DNA of 52,542 bases from the NCBI GenBank assembly GCA_025937895.1, contig JAICQL010000027.1, positions 1-52,542 of the forward strand, given 5' to 3'. Positions 43,894 to 51,875 of this stretch are shown in pieces. Position numbers and translations under genes: made by a program. Position 1 is the stretch's first letter. Each line of letters begins with the position of its first letter. Under the pieces are notes generated by a model. The model worked only from the letters and a program-made list of their open reading frames with translations. It was not told the origin of the DNA and did not search any database. The DNA comes from Polyangiaceae bacterium. Lineage in GTDB: Bacteria > Myxococcota_A > Polyangia > Polyangiales > Polyangiaceae.

Positions 43894-45347
43894 GGCTCCG
43901 TGGTGTGGCATTGACAGCCTGGGCGCGCTGGCTCTTGCTCGCCGGTGCGCCGCTCTGGGCCTGGCCCGCGCAAAGTCTGGCGCAGGAGCCGAGCCCCGTC
44001 CCGGGCGCTCCGAGCCTGCCCAGCGGCCCGGCGCGCGAGATCGAGCCGGGCGCGTCGGATGAGGACGCTGGCTCACTGGCTCCGCCCGCGGAGCCGCAGC
44101 AGGGTCAGCTCGTCGAGCAAGAGCTCCAGGAGCTGCGCGAGCGACTGCAGCGAGCAGAGGACGCGCGGAGCAAGGCGGTCTCGCCGCTCACCGTGTCGGG
44201 CTACGTGGACTTCGGCTTCTTCGCGCCGCTCGGCAACGATGGCGTGGGCTGGGTGCGCGACGTCGGCAACCGGCAGCGCCCCGACCTCGAGCGCTTCGCC
44301 TGGACCTTCCTTGGCGATATCCTTGGCAGCCCCATCAACTCGCGAGGTGAAGCGGCGGACCTGGGCGACGGCACCGCCATCGACCGCTTCGACAGCGTCG
44401 ACTCGGATGGCGCTCCAGGCTTCATCGTCAACGAGGTGAACCTGAGCCTCGGCTACACCCTGGCCGAGAGCGCCCTGCTGCGCACCAGCATCAACTTCAT
44501 GCCGCGCAGCGCGACCCTGGACTACGCGATCGGCGATTTTGTCGAGGTCGACCTCGCCGAGCTCGAATACGTGCTGAGCGACGACGGCAAGACCTCGCTG
44601 TTCGTGGGCAAGATCCTGCCAGTGTTCGGCATCGAGTACCGCGATCGCAAGAGCGACCAGCGCTTCGGCATCACGCCATCGCTCATCGCGCGCTACACGA
44701 CGGGGCCACAGCTCGGCGCAAAGCTGCGGAGCAGGCTCTTCGATGACCGGTTGATCCTGGCCGCCGCCGTGACGAACGGCCCATCCATCGTCGAGCAGTT
44801 CGACTTCTACCGGGAGATCGACCGCAACGCGGCCAAGACGCTGAGCGGGCGTCTCGCCACGAGCATCCCCCTGCGCGGCATCGCCGCACTGGAGGGCGAT
44901 CGCATCGAGCTCGGCGTGTCCGGACAGTGGGGCGCGCAGGACAAGGATACGCGGAGCGATCGCGAGCTCTGGCTCGTCGGTGCGGACATCCAGTACCAGA
45001 GCACCAACCTGACCGTGAAGGCAGAGATCCTTACCGGCGAGTCCCCGGGGACCCCCGATGAAGAGGTCTGGGCGCTGGATCTCTCGCCGTCCGGCTACGT
45101 CGAGCTCGACTGGCAGGCACATGCGCGGCTCGGCTTCCTGCTCCGCGCAGACCTGCGCGATGCCGTGGTCAGCCTGGGCACGGAGCGCGTCTACATCACG
45201 GAGCAGGCCAGATTCACCGGCGGACTCCGCTGGCTATTCAATCCCCACATCATCGCGAAGGCAGAGTACTTCCACAATCGGGAGCTCGGGGGGATGGCCC
45301 AGTTCAGCAACGACATGCTTACGAGCTCGCTGCTGCTGATGTATTGA
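43890..45347 (+). CDS. Outer-membrane porin with N-terminal coiled coil
   Basis: A 485-residue protein from the GTG at 43890. The signal peptide (RWLLLAGAPLWAWPAQSLAQ) is followed by a Pro-rich spacer and a short coiled coil (LVEQELQELRERLQRAEDA, about 73-91). A barrel follows with strands such as VSGYVDFGFFAPLG, GFIVNEVNLSLGYTL, LAELEYVLSDDGKTSLFVGKI split, and FNPHIIAKAEYFHNRELG. The last residue is Tyr (SSLLLMY), consistent with barrel assembly. The pattern resembles 'outer membrane beta-barrel' porins that accompany cytochrome or phosphate systems. It is followed 46 bp later by a diheme peroxidase gene, so it may supply the substrate or host an electron conduit. Confidence 0.85.
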   Translation: MRLRGVALTAWARWLLLAGAPLWAWPAQSLAQEPSPVPGAPSLPSGPAREIEPGASDEDAGSLAPPAEPQQGQLVEQELQELRERLQRAEDARSKAVSPLTVSGYVDFGFFAPLGNDGVGWVRDVGNRQRPDLERFAWTFLGDILGSPINSRGEAADLGDGTAIDRFDSVDSDGAPGFIVNEVNLSLGYTLAESALLRTSINFMPRSATLDYAIGDFVEVDLAELEYVLSDDGKTSLFVGKILPVFGIEYRDRKSDQRFGITPSLIARYTTGPQLGAKLRSRLFDDRLILAAAVTNGPSIVEQFDFYREIDRNAAKTLSGRLATSIPLRGIAALEGDRIELGVSGQWGAQDKDTRSDRELWLVGADIQYQSTNLTVKAEILTGESPGTPDEEVWALDLSPSGYVELDWQAHARLGFLLRADLRDAVVSLGTERVYITEQARFTGGLRWLFNPHIIAKAEYFHNRELGGMAQFSNDMLTSSLLLMY

Positions 45348-45393
45348 GGGTCCCTGCGGGGGGTCATGTGCGGGTGACAAGGGAGCAAAGGCG

Positions 45394-46836
45394 ATGACGA
45401 AGCGGTCAACGAGCGGAGCGGTCAGTAGAGGTGGCACGGTGAACGGGGTAGAGGCGCTGAACACGCTGAAGCGGCGCAGGCCGGGGCCCTCGGGCAACCA
45501 GGCGGTCCACGGCTTGATCACACTCGCGAGCGCCGTGCTGCTGGGGGCTTGCGGAGCCAATCAGCTCAGCGGCGGCAAAGACGGCTTCTCTGCCGAGGAG
45601 TGGGAGCTGGTGCTGGAGCTCGAGCCACACGCCACTCCCCCGCCCCACAATCCCTTCAACGAATATGCAGAGGATCCCGGCGTTGCGGCCATCGGCCACA
45701 AACTGTTCTTCGACAAGGAGTTCTCGTCCGCCATCAAGCTGGAGGGGCCGAGCGGCGAGGTAGGCCAGGTCGGGATGGTGGCCTGCTCGACCTGCCACGA
45801 TCCCAACACCTACTTCTCCGATCCACGACCGACGGGTGGCATGTCTCACGGCACGGCCTACACGGAGCGCAACACGCCCTCGCTCGTCGACTCGGCGTAT
45901 TACGAGTGGTTCAACTGGGGCGGCCGGGCTGACTCCCTGGCAGCGCAAGGTGGCGGAACGCTGGAGACCAGCACCAACGCCGCCAGCTCGCGGCTGTTTG
46001 TCGCACACGTGATCTACGCCAAGTACAAGGATGAATACGAGGCGCTGTTTGGTCCGCTCGATCCCGCCCTTGATCCCGCTGCGCCGGACGCCGATCGCTT
46101 CCCGCCGAGCGGGCGCGCCAAGTCCAGTCCCGACGCTCCGGACGGCCCCTGGGAGCTGATGACGGGCGACGATCGAGCCATCGTCAACCAGATCATGGCC
46201 AACATCGGCAAGTCATTCGAGGCCTATGAGCGCAACCTGCTGAGCGGCAGCTCGCCCTTCTCGCGCTACCTCGAGGATCAAGACACGAGCGCCTTCAGCC
46301 CGGCGGCACGGCGCGGTCTCGCTCTGTTCATCGGCAAGGCCGCCTGCAACGATTGCCACCGAGGGCCAACCCTCAGTGACAATAAGTTCTACAACGTCGG
46401 GGTGCCGCAGGCCGTCGGCGAGCACACGCCACCGGTGGATGAAGGGCGCTTCGAGGACATCCCTGCCCTGCTCCGTAGCAGCTGGAACTCGACGGGCAGG
46501 TACAGCGCGGATCCCGAGGCGGGGCAGGCGAAGCTGGCTGGCCTCGTCGCCGAGGACGAGAGCACCAAGGGTAAATTCCGGACGCCCGCGCTGCTCAACA
46601 TCGCGGAGACCGCTCCCTACTTTCACAACGGGAGCGCGGCCACCCTGGACGACGTCATCCGGCATTACAACGACGGTGGCGGCGCGCGCGGGAGCTTTGC
46701 CGGGCAGCCCACCCCACGGCTGCGCCCGCTGGGACTGACGGAGAAGGAGACCGGTGATCTCGTCGAGTTCTTGCGCAGCCTCACCGGCGAGCCGGTGGCG
46801 GAGCAGTGGCGCGTGGACCCCTTCGCCGTCGAATGA
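45394..46836 (+). CDS. Diheme cytochrome c peroxidase/MauG-family lipoprotein
   Basis: A 480-residue protein with two heme c sites: CSTCH (131-135) and CNDCH (318-322). These sit in the bacterial CCP/MauG order with conserved LFFDKEFSS, NTPSLVDSAYYEWFNWGGRADSL (split), and GKFRTPALLNIAETAPYFHNGSAATLDDVIRHY. The C-terminal LTEKETGDLVEFLRSLTGE is also typical. A lipobox (VLLGAC, Cys53) follows an unusually long N-region; the ATG at 45394 has GGAG upstream, and a GTG at 45439 is an alternative. It reduces H2O2 or oxidises a protein or substrate with electrons from a small carrier. It is the third gene of the TPR-PATAN/porin set. Confidence 0.93.
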   Translation: MTKRSTSGAVSRGGTVNGVEALNTLKRRRPGPSGNQAVHGLITLASAVLLGACGANQLSGGKDGFSAEEWELVLELEPHATPPPHNPFNEYAEDPGVAAIGHKLFFDKEFSSAIKLEGPSGEVGQVGMVACSTCHDPNTYFSDPRPTGGMSHGTAYTERNTPSLVDSAYYEWFNWGGRADSLAAQGGGTLETSTNAASSRLFVAHVIYAKYKDEYEALFGPLDPALDPAAPDADRFPPSGRAKSSPDAPDGPWELMTGDDRAIVNQIMANIGKSFEAYERNLLSGSSPFSRYLEDQDTSAFSPAARRGLALFIGKAACNDCHRGPTLSDNKFYNVGVPQAVGEHTPPVDEGRFEDIPALLRSSWNSTGRYSADPEAGQAKLAGLVAEDESTKGKFRTPALLNIAETAPYFHNGSAATLDDVIRHYNDGGGARGSFAGQPTPRLRPLGLTEKETGDLVEFLRSLTGEPVAEQWRVDPFAVE

Positions 46837-46837
46837 C

Positions 46838-46878
46838 GCGGCCGCAGGCGGCGGCCGCTTGCACCCGGCGGGTGCAAG
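46838..46878. terminator. Double hairpin between convergent peroxidase genes
   Basis: Two adjacent hairpins lie in the 62-base gap. The first pairs GCGGCCGC at 46838-46845 with the same palindromic octamer at 46851-46858. The second is a perfect 9-bp stem, CTTGCACCC (46858-46866) and GGGTGCAAG (46870-46878), with a 3-base loop. No T-run follows on either strand. It can serve as a bidirectional terminator. Confidence 0.65.
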
Positions 46879-46898
46879 GGGCCGCTTCCCTGCCCGAC

Positions 46899-48257
46899 TT
46901 AGAGCGCCTCGAGGAAGGCCACGAGATCTGCGCGCTGCTGCCGCGTGAAGACGAAGCCGAGCGCCACCTCGTAGTGCCGCACGACGTCCTCCAGGGTGTC
47001 GGCGATGCCGTTGTGGAAATACGGCGCACGCGCGGACACGCCGCGCAGTGACGGCGTCTTGAAGCGATCCATGTCCGCCCACAGGCCACTGCGAATTGCA
47101 CGCCCTGGATCCGTGGTCTGCCGCACCTCGAGCGTCGCCTTGTTGCGCACGGTGTACAGCGGCATGCGCGGTTCGCGAAACTCCGCCCGCGAAGCCCCGA
47201 CATCGAACAGCGCGCCGTTCACGTTGCTGCCATTGTTGGCGGCGTTGTGGCAGCCACGGCAGCTACCGCCGCCCGGGTTGGGACTGTTGAACAGCTCCTG
47301 ACCGCGCGCGATCTGCGCGCGCTTCCGGTCTGCGGCGACCGTCGTGCAGCTGCCCGGGACCAGATCAATCCAGGCATCGAACAGATCGAACCGGGCATTG
47401 ACGGGCTCCTGCTCTGACAGGTGCTCGGGCCCGCCCCTGGCGCCACACGCGGTGAGCAGCCCGGCACCAAACACGAACTGCTGAGCAAAGGCCAGGCTCT
47501 CTTCGTAATCGACGATCGCCTCCACGACCTCGGGGGCTGCAGGCGCGCCCTGCTGGCCGCCCGTGATGTTGCCCGCGGCCTGGCTGATCAGCCCGGCATG
47601 CACATCCCCGCTGCCGTTGGTGTTCTGGTCGTGCCAGCCCACGTTCCGGGCAATGTGGAAGTTGGCCGTCGCCAGCGGGCGGCGGAACGCCTCGAAGCGA
47701 GTCAGGCTGCCGCCGGCGCGCGGCGGATCGTCGAAGGCGATGATCTCGTACTCTGCACTTGCCGGGACGTTACCACCGCGCCGGAACAGCCCCTTGCGCA
47801 GCATGCTGTAAGCAGAGTACCGCGCCAGGGTGGTCGACACGTTGGCCGTCGGGCTATCGGCGTCGAGCAGGTTGAAGATGGGGTCTTTCCCCTGCGTCAG
47901 CCAGAAACGCAGCTCCACCTCGACAGGGATCACGCTCCAGCCGGTCTGCGGCAGATGGCAACTCTCGCAGGAGCGGCCGTTCGCACCCTGCGGCACATGG
48001 AAGGGATTGCTCAGGTCCACGGCGCCGGCGGTGCTGAACGTGGCGGCGGAGCCCGCCGCGTTGAGGAAGGGAAAGTTGTTGGGCAACTCGCTGCCACCGA
48101 GCGCCTGCACGCGCTGCTCGATCCCCGGGGGTAGCTCGTCGACGGACTCTCCCTCAGCCTGGCCGCAGGCCATGACCCCTGTGAGAGCCGTGACCAGCGC
48201 GGTGGCCAGTGGCGCGAAAGTAGAGCAACTGCCGAATCTGCTGACCATCGAGCGCAT
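46899..48257 (-). CDS. Second diheme peroxidase-like cytochrome lipoprotein
   Basis: A 452-residue lipoprotein from the ATG at 48257 (GGAG ribosome-binding site nine bases before it; the frame is open further). The lipobox GVMAC gives Cys31. Heme sites are CESCH (97-101) and CRGCH (333-337). Between them lies an atypical region of about 230 residues, longer than in standard CCP (about 180), with VPVEVELRFWLTQGKDP-like and AGNITGGQQGAPAAPEVVEAIVDYEESLAFAQQF segments (split). The C-terminus returns to the family pattern: DRFKTPSLRGVSARAPYFHNGIADTLEDVVRHYE. It converges on the first diheme gene. The two are only distantly alike, so this is not a recent duplication. Confidence 0.9.
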   Translation of the reverse strand: MRSMVSRFGSCSTFAPLATALVTALTGVMACGQAEGESVDELPPGIEQRVQALGGSELPNNFPFLNAAGSAATFSTAGAVDLSNPFHVPQGANGRSCESCHLPQTGWSVIPVEVELRFWLTQGKDPIFNLLDADSPTANVSTTLARYSAYSMLRKGLFRRGGNVPASAEYEIIAFDDPPRAGGSLTRFEAFRRPLATANFHIARNVGWHDQNTNGSGDVHAGLISQAAGNITGGQQGAPAAPEVVEAIVDYEESLAFAQQFVFGAGLLTACGARGGPEHLSEQEPVNARFDLFDAWIDLVPGSCTTVAADRKRAQIARGQELFNSPNPGGGSCRGCHNAANNGSNVNGALFDVGASRAEFREPRMPLYTVRNKATLEVRQTTDPGRAIRSGLWADMDRFKTPSLRGVSARAPYFHNGIADTLEDVVRHYEVALGFVFTRQQRADLVAFLEAL

Positions 48258-49169
48258 GTAGTTTCTCCAGTGGCAATGGCCCACCGATGGCGGGCGGGAT
48301 GTGATGGGACCCGAGCCGCACCTCCGCGCCGACCGTGCTCGCCAGCGAGACGCGGTGCAACAACGGTGCAACATCAGGCGGTCATCTTGAAGCTGGCTCA
48401 AAAACTTCCTCCGCGCGCGTTACGCAGCAGTTAAATCGTACAGAGTGCAGCTCGCGAGGTGATTGCCTCGGGGTGCTTGTCTCGGGGCAATTGTCTCGGG
48501 GCAATTGTCTCGGGGCAATTGTCTCGGGGTAATTGTCTCACCGGTGATACACGTGCTCGACGCGCGGGCGTGAGCTGACATGTCGGCGGAGCGTGGCCAT
48601 CGGCAGACCACGCCACCTGCAAGAACACCAGCACGCTTCGACTCAGGATGATCATGCGACCCGCCACCGCTCCCCGCGTCTCATCCGTGGGAGCCTCGAC
48701 CCAGCTCGCGGCATGATGCCCGATCAGCCGAGCCATGCCAGCGCGCACTTTAACTCTCGAGATGAGACGGGGGCGAGCGCGATCCGTCGCATGTCGACAT
48801 TCGACATGGCGCTCCTGCCACGCTCACTGGCTCCGAACTGGAGCTTCGAGCTGAATCTTTGAGCCTGGATCTCTGAGTAGGCAGCATGGCCGGCCCATGC
48901 GAGCGCCCTGGCTTCGGCGCGCCAGGCGTACGGGTGCTCGTTGCTGCGGTCCCAGCGCTAGTCTGGAAGGCACCAGGTTACCGCTGGCCGTGTATGCGTT
49001 GCTCGCCGGCAACGGTGGCGTGAGCGAGCGCCGCATCCTCGACAGCAGGGTCTCCGCCGACCGTGAGCGCGTCAGGCGCCACCTCGGCACCAGCAGAGCT
49101 GTCCCTAAAGGAGCGGGTGGCCACCTGCTGACTTGATTTTCCCCGGCGAAAGCCCAAAGCTCAGGCGCC
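48258..49169. other. Long intergenic region upstream of dapA
   Basis: Over 900 bases with no convincing gene. It contains the 14-bp tandem array at 48467-48536 and is otherwise featureless by eye. The frames that cross it give Arg/Ser-rich translations without domains. The promoter of the diheme lipoprotein gene must lie at its left end and that of the dapA operon at its right end. GGCGAAAGCCC just before 49170 gives a small stem. Confidence 0.6.
48467..48536. repeat. Five tandem 14-bp repeats (CTCGGGGCAATTGT)
   Basis: Units 2-4 are identical, unit 5 differs at one base (TAATTGT) and unit 1 is more diverged (CTCGGGGTGCTTGT). Each conserved copy carries a palindromic CAATTG core at 14-bp spacing. 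The array stops abruptly at CTCACC. On the minus strand it is open and encodes a short repetitive peptide (RQLPRDNCPETIAP), which I regard as accidental. Confidence 0.93.
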
Positions 49170-50060
49170 ATGCCTGCATTCACCCTCCGTGGTACCTTCA
49201 CGGCCCTGGTCACGCCCTTCTCCGAGGCGGACGGGAGCATCGATTTCCCCGCTTTCGAGCGGCACCTGGAGGCGCAGATCGCGGGCAAGATCGATGGGTT
49301 GGTGCCCTGCGGCACCACGGGAGAGAGCCCCACCCTGAGCGACGACGAGAAGTTCGCGCTCATCCAGCGCACCGTGCGCGTCACCGCAGGCCGTAGCTTC
49401 GTCATGGCCGGGATTGGCTCCAATGACACGCGCAAGGCCGTGCACCAGGCGGAGGCCGCGGTAGAGGCCGGCGCCGACGCAGTGATGGTGGTCATGCCGT
49501 TTTACAACCGCCCCTCGCAGTCGGGCTTGAGCGACTACGTAGAGCAGGTGGCCAACGCGGTGAAGTGCCCGGTCGTGGTCTACAACGTACCGTCGCGCAC
49601 CGCCGTGTCGATCGACGTGGATACCTTGATCGAGGCGGCCGCGCGTTGCCCGAACGTGGTCGGGCTGAAGGACGCTTCGGGCACCGTCAACTACTGCCAG
49701 GCGCTGCTCTCGCGCGTGGGCAATCGGCTCAGCGTGCTCAGCGGCGATGACGCGCTGACCTTGCCGATGATGGCGGTCGGCGCCCGCGGCGTGATCAGCG
49801 TCACCTCCAACGTGCTGCCCGCGGCCGTGGGCAAGGTCGTGCACTCGGCGCTGGAGGGCCGCTTCGACGCGGCTCGCACCGAGCACCTGCGCTTGCTGCA
49901 GGTGCATGAAGCCATGTTCTGCGCGCCCAGCCCCGGTCCGATCAAGGTCGCGCTCGCCCACCGCGGCGCCATGTCCGCCCGCCTGCGCCCCCCGATGGAT
50001 CTGCCAACCCCGGGCCAGCGTGCCCGGGTGCTGGCGGCGCTGCAGATCTACGAGTCGTGA
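49170..50060 (+). CDS. dapA: 4-hydroxy-tetrahydrodipicolinate synthase
   Basis: A 296-residue aldolase condensing pyruvate and aspartate semialdehyde, the first step of the lysine/DAP branch feeding peptidoglycan. Motifs: FTALVTPFSEADGSIDF, LVPCGTTGESPTLSDDE, MVVMPFYNRPSQSGL, YNVPSRTAVSID (Tyr and Arg of the active site), the Schiff-base Lys in VVGLKDASGTVNY, and SGDDALTLPMMAVGARGVISV. The start is ATG at family-typical position. The stop overlaps the dapB start (TGATG), so translation is coupled. Confidence 0.96.
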   Translation: MPAFTLRGTFTALVTPFSEADGSIDFPAFERHLEAQIAGKIDGLVPCGTTGESPTLSDDEKFALIQRTVRVTAGRSFVMAGIGSNDTRKAVHQAEAAVEAGADAVMVVMPFYNRPSQSGLSDYVEQVANAVKCPVVVYNVPSRTAVSIDVDTLIEAAARCPNVVGLKDASGTVNYCQALLSRVGNRLSVLSGDDALTLPMMAVGARGVISVTSNVLPAAVGKVVHSALEGRFDAARTEHLRLLQVHEAMFCAPSPGPIKVALAHRGAMSARLRPPMDLPTPGQRARVLAALQIYES

Positions 50061-50869
50061 TGGCCGAGCGGGTGAAGCTGAGCGTGTGCGGTGCCACGGG
50101 GCGCATGGGGCGCACGGTGATCCGCCTGTGCGGACAATCCGAGGACTTCGAGCTGGTGGGTGCCTGCGCGGGCCCGGAAGACCCGGCGCTGGGTGAGGAC
50201 GCGGGTACCCTGGCGGGTGGAGCGCGCGCGGGCGTGGCCATCACGGACGACATGGCCTCCGCGCTGCTGGGCGCCCAGGTGGTGATCGATTTCTCGCTGC
50301 CGCGAGCGCTGGAGCAGCTGACTCGGCTGGCAGCACGGCAGGGTGTGGCGGTGGTCAGCGGCACCACGGGGCTGAGCGACACCAGCATTCTCGATGCTGC
50401 CGCCGCCCGGGTGCCGGTGCTCTGGGCGGCCAACATGAGCCTGGGGATCCAGGTGCTGGCAGAGCTGGCAGCGCAGGCCGCACGCCGGCTGGGCCCGGGC
50501 TTTGACGTGGAGATCAGCGAGACGCACCACCGCCACAAGGTGGATGCACCCAGCGGTACGGCGCTGCGCCTGGCCGATGCCGTGCGCGAGGCGCGGCAGC
50601 TGCGTGCGGTGACGGGCCGCGAGGGCATCGTGGGCGCACGCACCTCCGAGGAGATCGGCGTGCTCGCCCTGCGGGGCGGCGACGTCATCGGTGATCACAC
50701 CGTGCACCTGCTGGGCCCGGGGGAGCGGCTGGAGCTCACCCATCGCGCCACCAGCCGTGATCTGTTCGCGCAGGGCGCGCTGCGCGCGGCACGCTGGCTC
50801 GTGGGGCAGCCACCGGCGCGTTACTCGCTGCGCGACCTGCTGGACGCCTCGGCGCGCTCGAGCAGCTGA
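50060..50869 (+). CDS. dapB: 4-hydroxy-tetrahydrodipicolinate reductase
   Basis: A 269-residue NAD(P)H-dependent reductase acting directly after DapA. Motifs: the nucleotide-binding LSVCGATGRMGRTVI, VVIDFSLPRALEQL, VSGTTGLSD, the active-site ISETHHRHKVDAPSGTALRLADAV, and HTVHLLGPGERLELTHRA near the end. A GTG three bases before the ATG could also serve. dapA and dapB form one operon with the phosphatase-like gene seven bases later. Confidence 0.96.
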   Translation: MAERVKLSVCGATGRMGRTVIRLCGQSEDFELVGACAGPEDPALGEDAGTLAGGARAGVAITDDMASALLGAQVVIDFSLPRALEQLTRLAARQGVAVVSGTTGLSDTSILDAAAARVPVLWAANMSLGIQVLAELAAQAARRLGPGFDVEISETHHRHKVDAPSGTALRLADAVREARQLRAVTGREGIVGARTSEEIGVLALRGGDVIGDHTVHLLGPGERLELTHRATSRDLFAQGALRAARWLVGQPPARYSLRDLLDASARSSS

Positions 50870-50876
50870 CCTGGCC

Positions 50877-51671
50877 ATGAGCGCGACGCGAGGAGCCAGC
50901 ACCTCGGATGCGTCGTTGGACGACGACCTGGCATTTGCGCGGCACCTGGCCCGGGTCGCGAGCGAGCTGTCGCTCGAATACTTTCAGCGCGGCGTGGTGC
51001 GCCAGGTCAAGCCCGACGGCTCGCCAGTGACGGATGCTGACGTCGAGATCGAGCGGCGCCTGCGCCAGCTCATCTCCGAGCAGCGCCCCGGCGACGGCGT
51101 GCTCGGTGAGGAGCTGGGGCAGACGGGCTCGCTGGAGCGGCGCTGGGTGCTCGATCCGATCGACGGCACGCGCAACTTCCTCGAGCACCGCCCGCTCTGG
51201 GGCACGCACGTGGCGCTGGAAGTGGCGGGCGAGATCGTGGTGGGCGTCATCACGCGGCCGCTGCTCGGCTCCAGCTGGTGGGCTCGACGCGGCGGCGGCG
51301 CACACCGCCAGGATAGCCCACCCACCCCGGGCCAACGCCGGCTGAGCGTGTCGGGGGTCGACAGCCTGCGCAGCGGCCGGGCCTCGCTCTGGATGTACGA
51401 GCCCGATCCGGAGATGGAGCAACGAGTGACCAGCTACTGCCAGTACGTGGAGCCCACCCTGGACTCGCTGTTGCGCCTGGCGGAAGGCCATCTGGAGGCG
51501 CTGGTGGACAGCAGCGGCAAGCCCTGGGATCTCGCTCCCGCGGTGGTGCTCGTGGAGGAAGCGGGCGGCCGCTACTCGGACCGCGCCGGCGGGCGGCGGC
51601 TGGATCTCGGCGGCGGCGTGTTCAGCAATGGCCGCGTGCACGCGGAGCTCGAGCAACTGCTGCGCGGTTGA
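50877..51671 (+). CDS. Inositol monophosphatase family phosphatase
   Basis: A 264-residue magnesium-dependent phosphatase. The start ATG at 50877 lies seven bases after dapB; the upstream-open frame overlaps dapB and is discarded. Motifs: KPDGSPVTDADVEIE, GVLGEELGQTG, the metal-binding WVLDPIDGTRNFLEHRPLWGT and the C-terminal GKPWDLAPAVVLVEEAGG. The family includes inositol monophosphatase, histidinol-phosphate phosphatase (HisN) and CysQ. The RNFLEHRPLWGTHVAL pattern is near HisN, but hisIE is 37 kb away, so specificity stays open. Confidence 0.92.
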   Translation: MSATRGASTSDASLDDDLAFARHLARVASELSLEYFQRGVVRQVKPDGSPVTDADVEIERRLRQLISEQRPGDGVLGEELGQTGSLERRWVLDPIDGTRNFLEHRPLWGTHVALEVAGEIVVGVITRPLLGSSWWARRGGGAHRQDSPPTPGQRRLSVSGVDSLRSGRASLWMYEPDPEMEQRVTSYCQYVEPTLDSLLRLAEGHLEALVDSSGKPWDLAPAVVLVEEAGGRYSDRAGGRRLDLGGGVFSNGRVHAELEQLLRG

Positions 51672-51875
51672 GGTGCGGCATTGCTCCGCGCCGGCCGCTC
51701 GCGGCAGCTTGCTGCCTGGAAAACTCCAGCCTGGCCGCGGGCCGGGATGCGCCCGAAGCCGCGCAGGAGAGCGCAAAGGCCCGGCGCTCGTGCGAGGAGG
51801 CGCCGATTGCCACCCCGTGACGGCTCCACTACCCTGCCGGGCTCCATCGTCAGCACAGCCAGGAGACAGTGAATC

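Noticed and set aside
48467..48536. Possible CRISPR array
   Set aside because: Units abut with no spacers, are only 14 bp long, and no cas genes are present in the window.
48431..48748. A minus-strand ORF encoding the repetitive peptide RQLPRDNCPETIAP
   Set aside because: It is a by-product of the 14-bp array; three units of 14 bp keep the frame open. There is no signal peptide, ribosome-binding site or domain.
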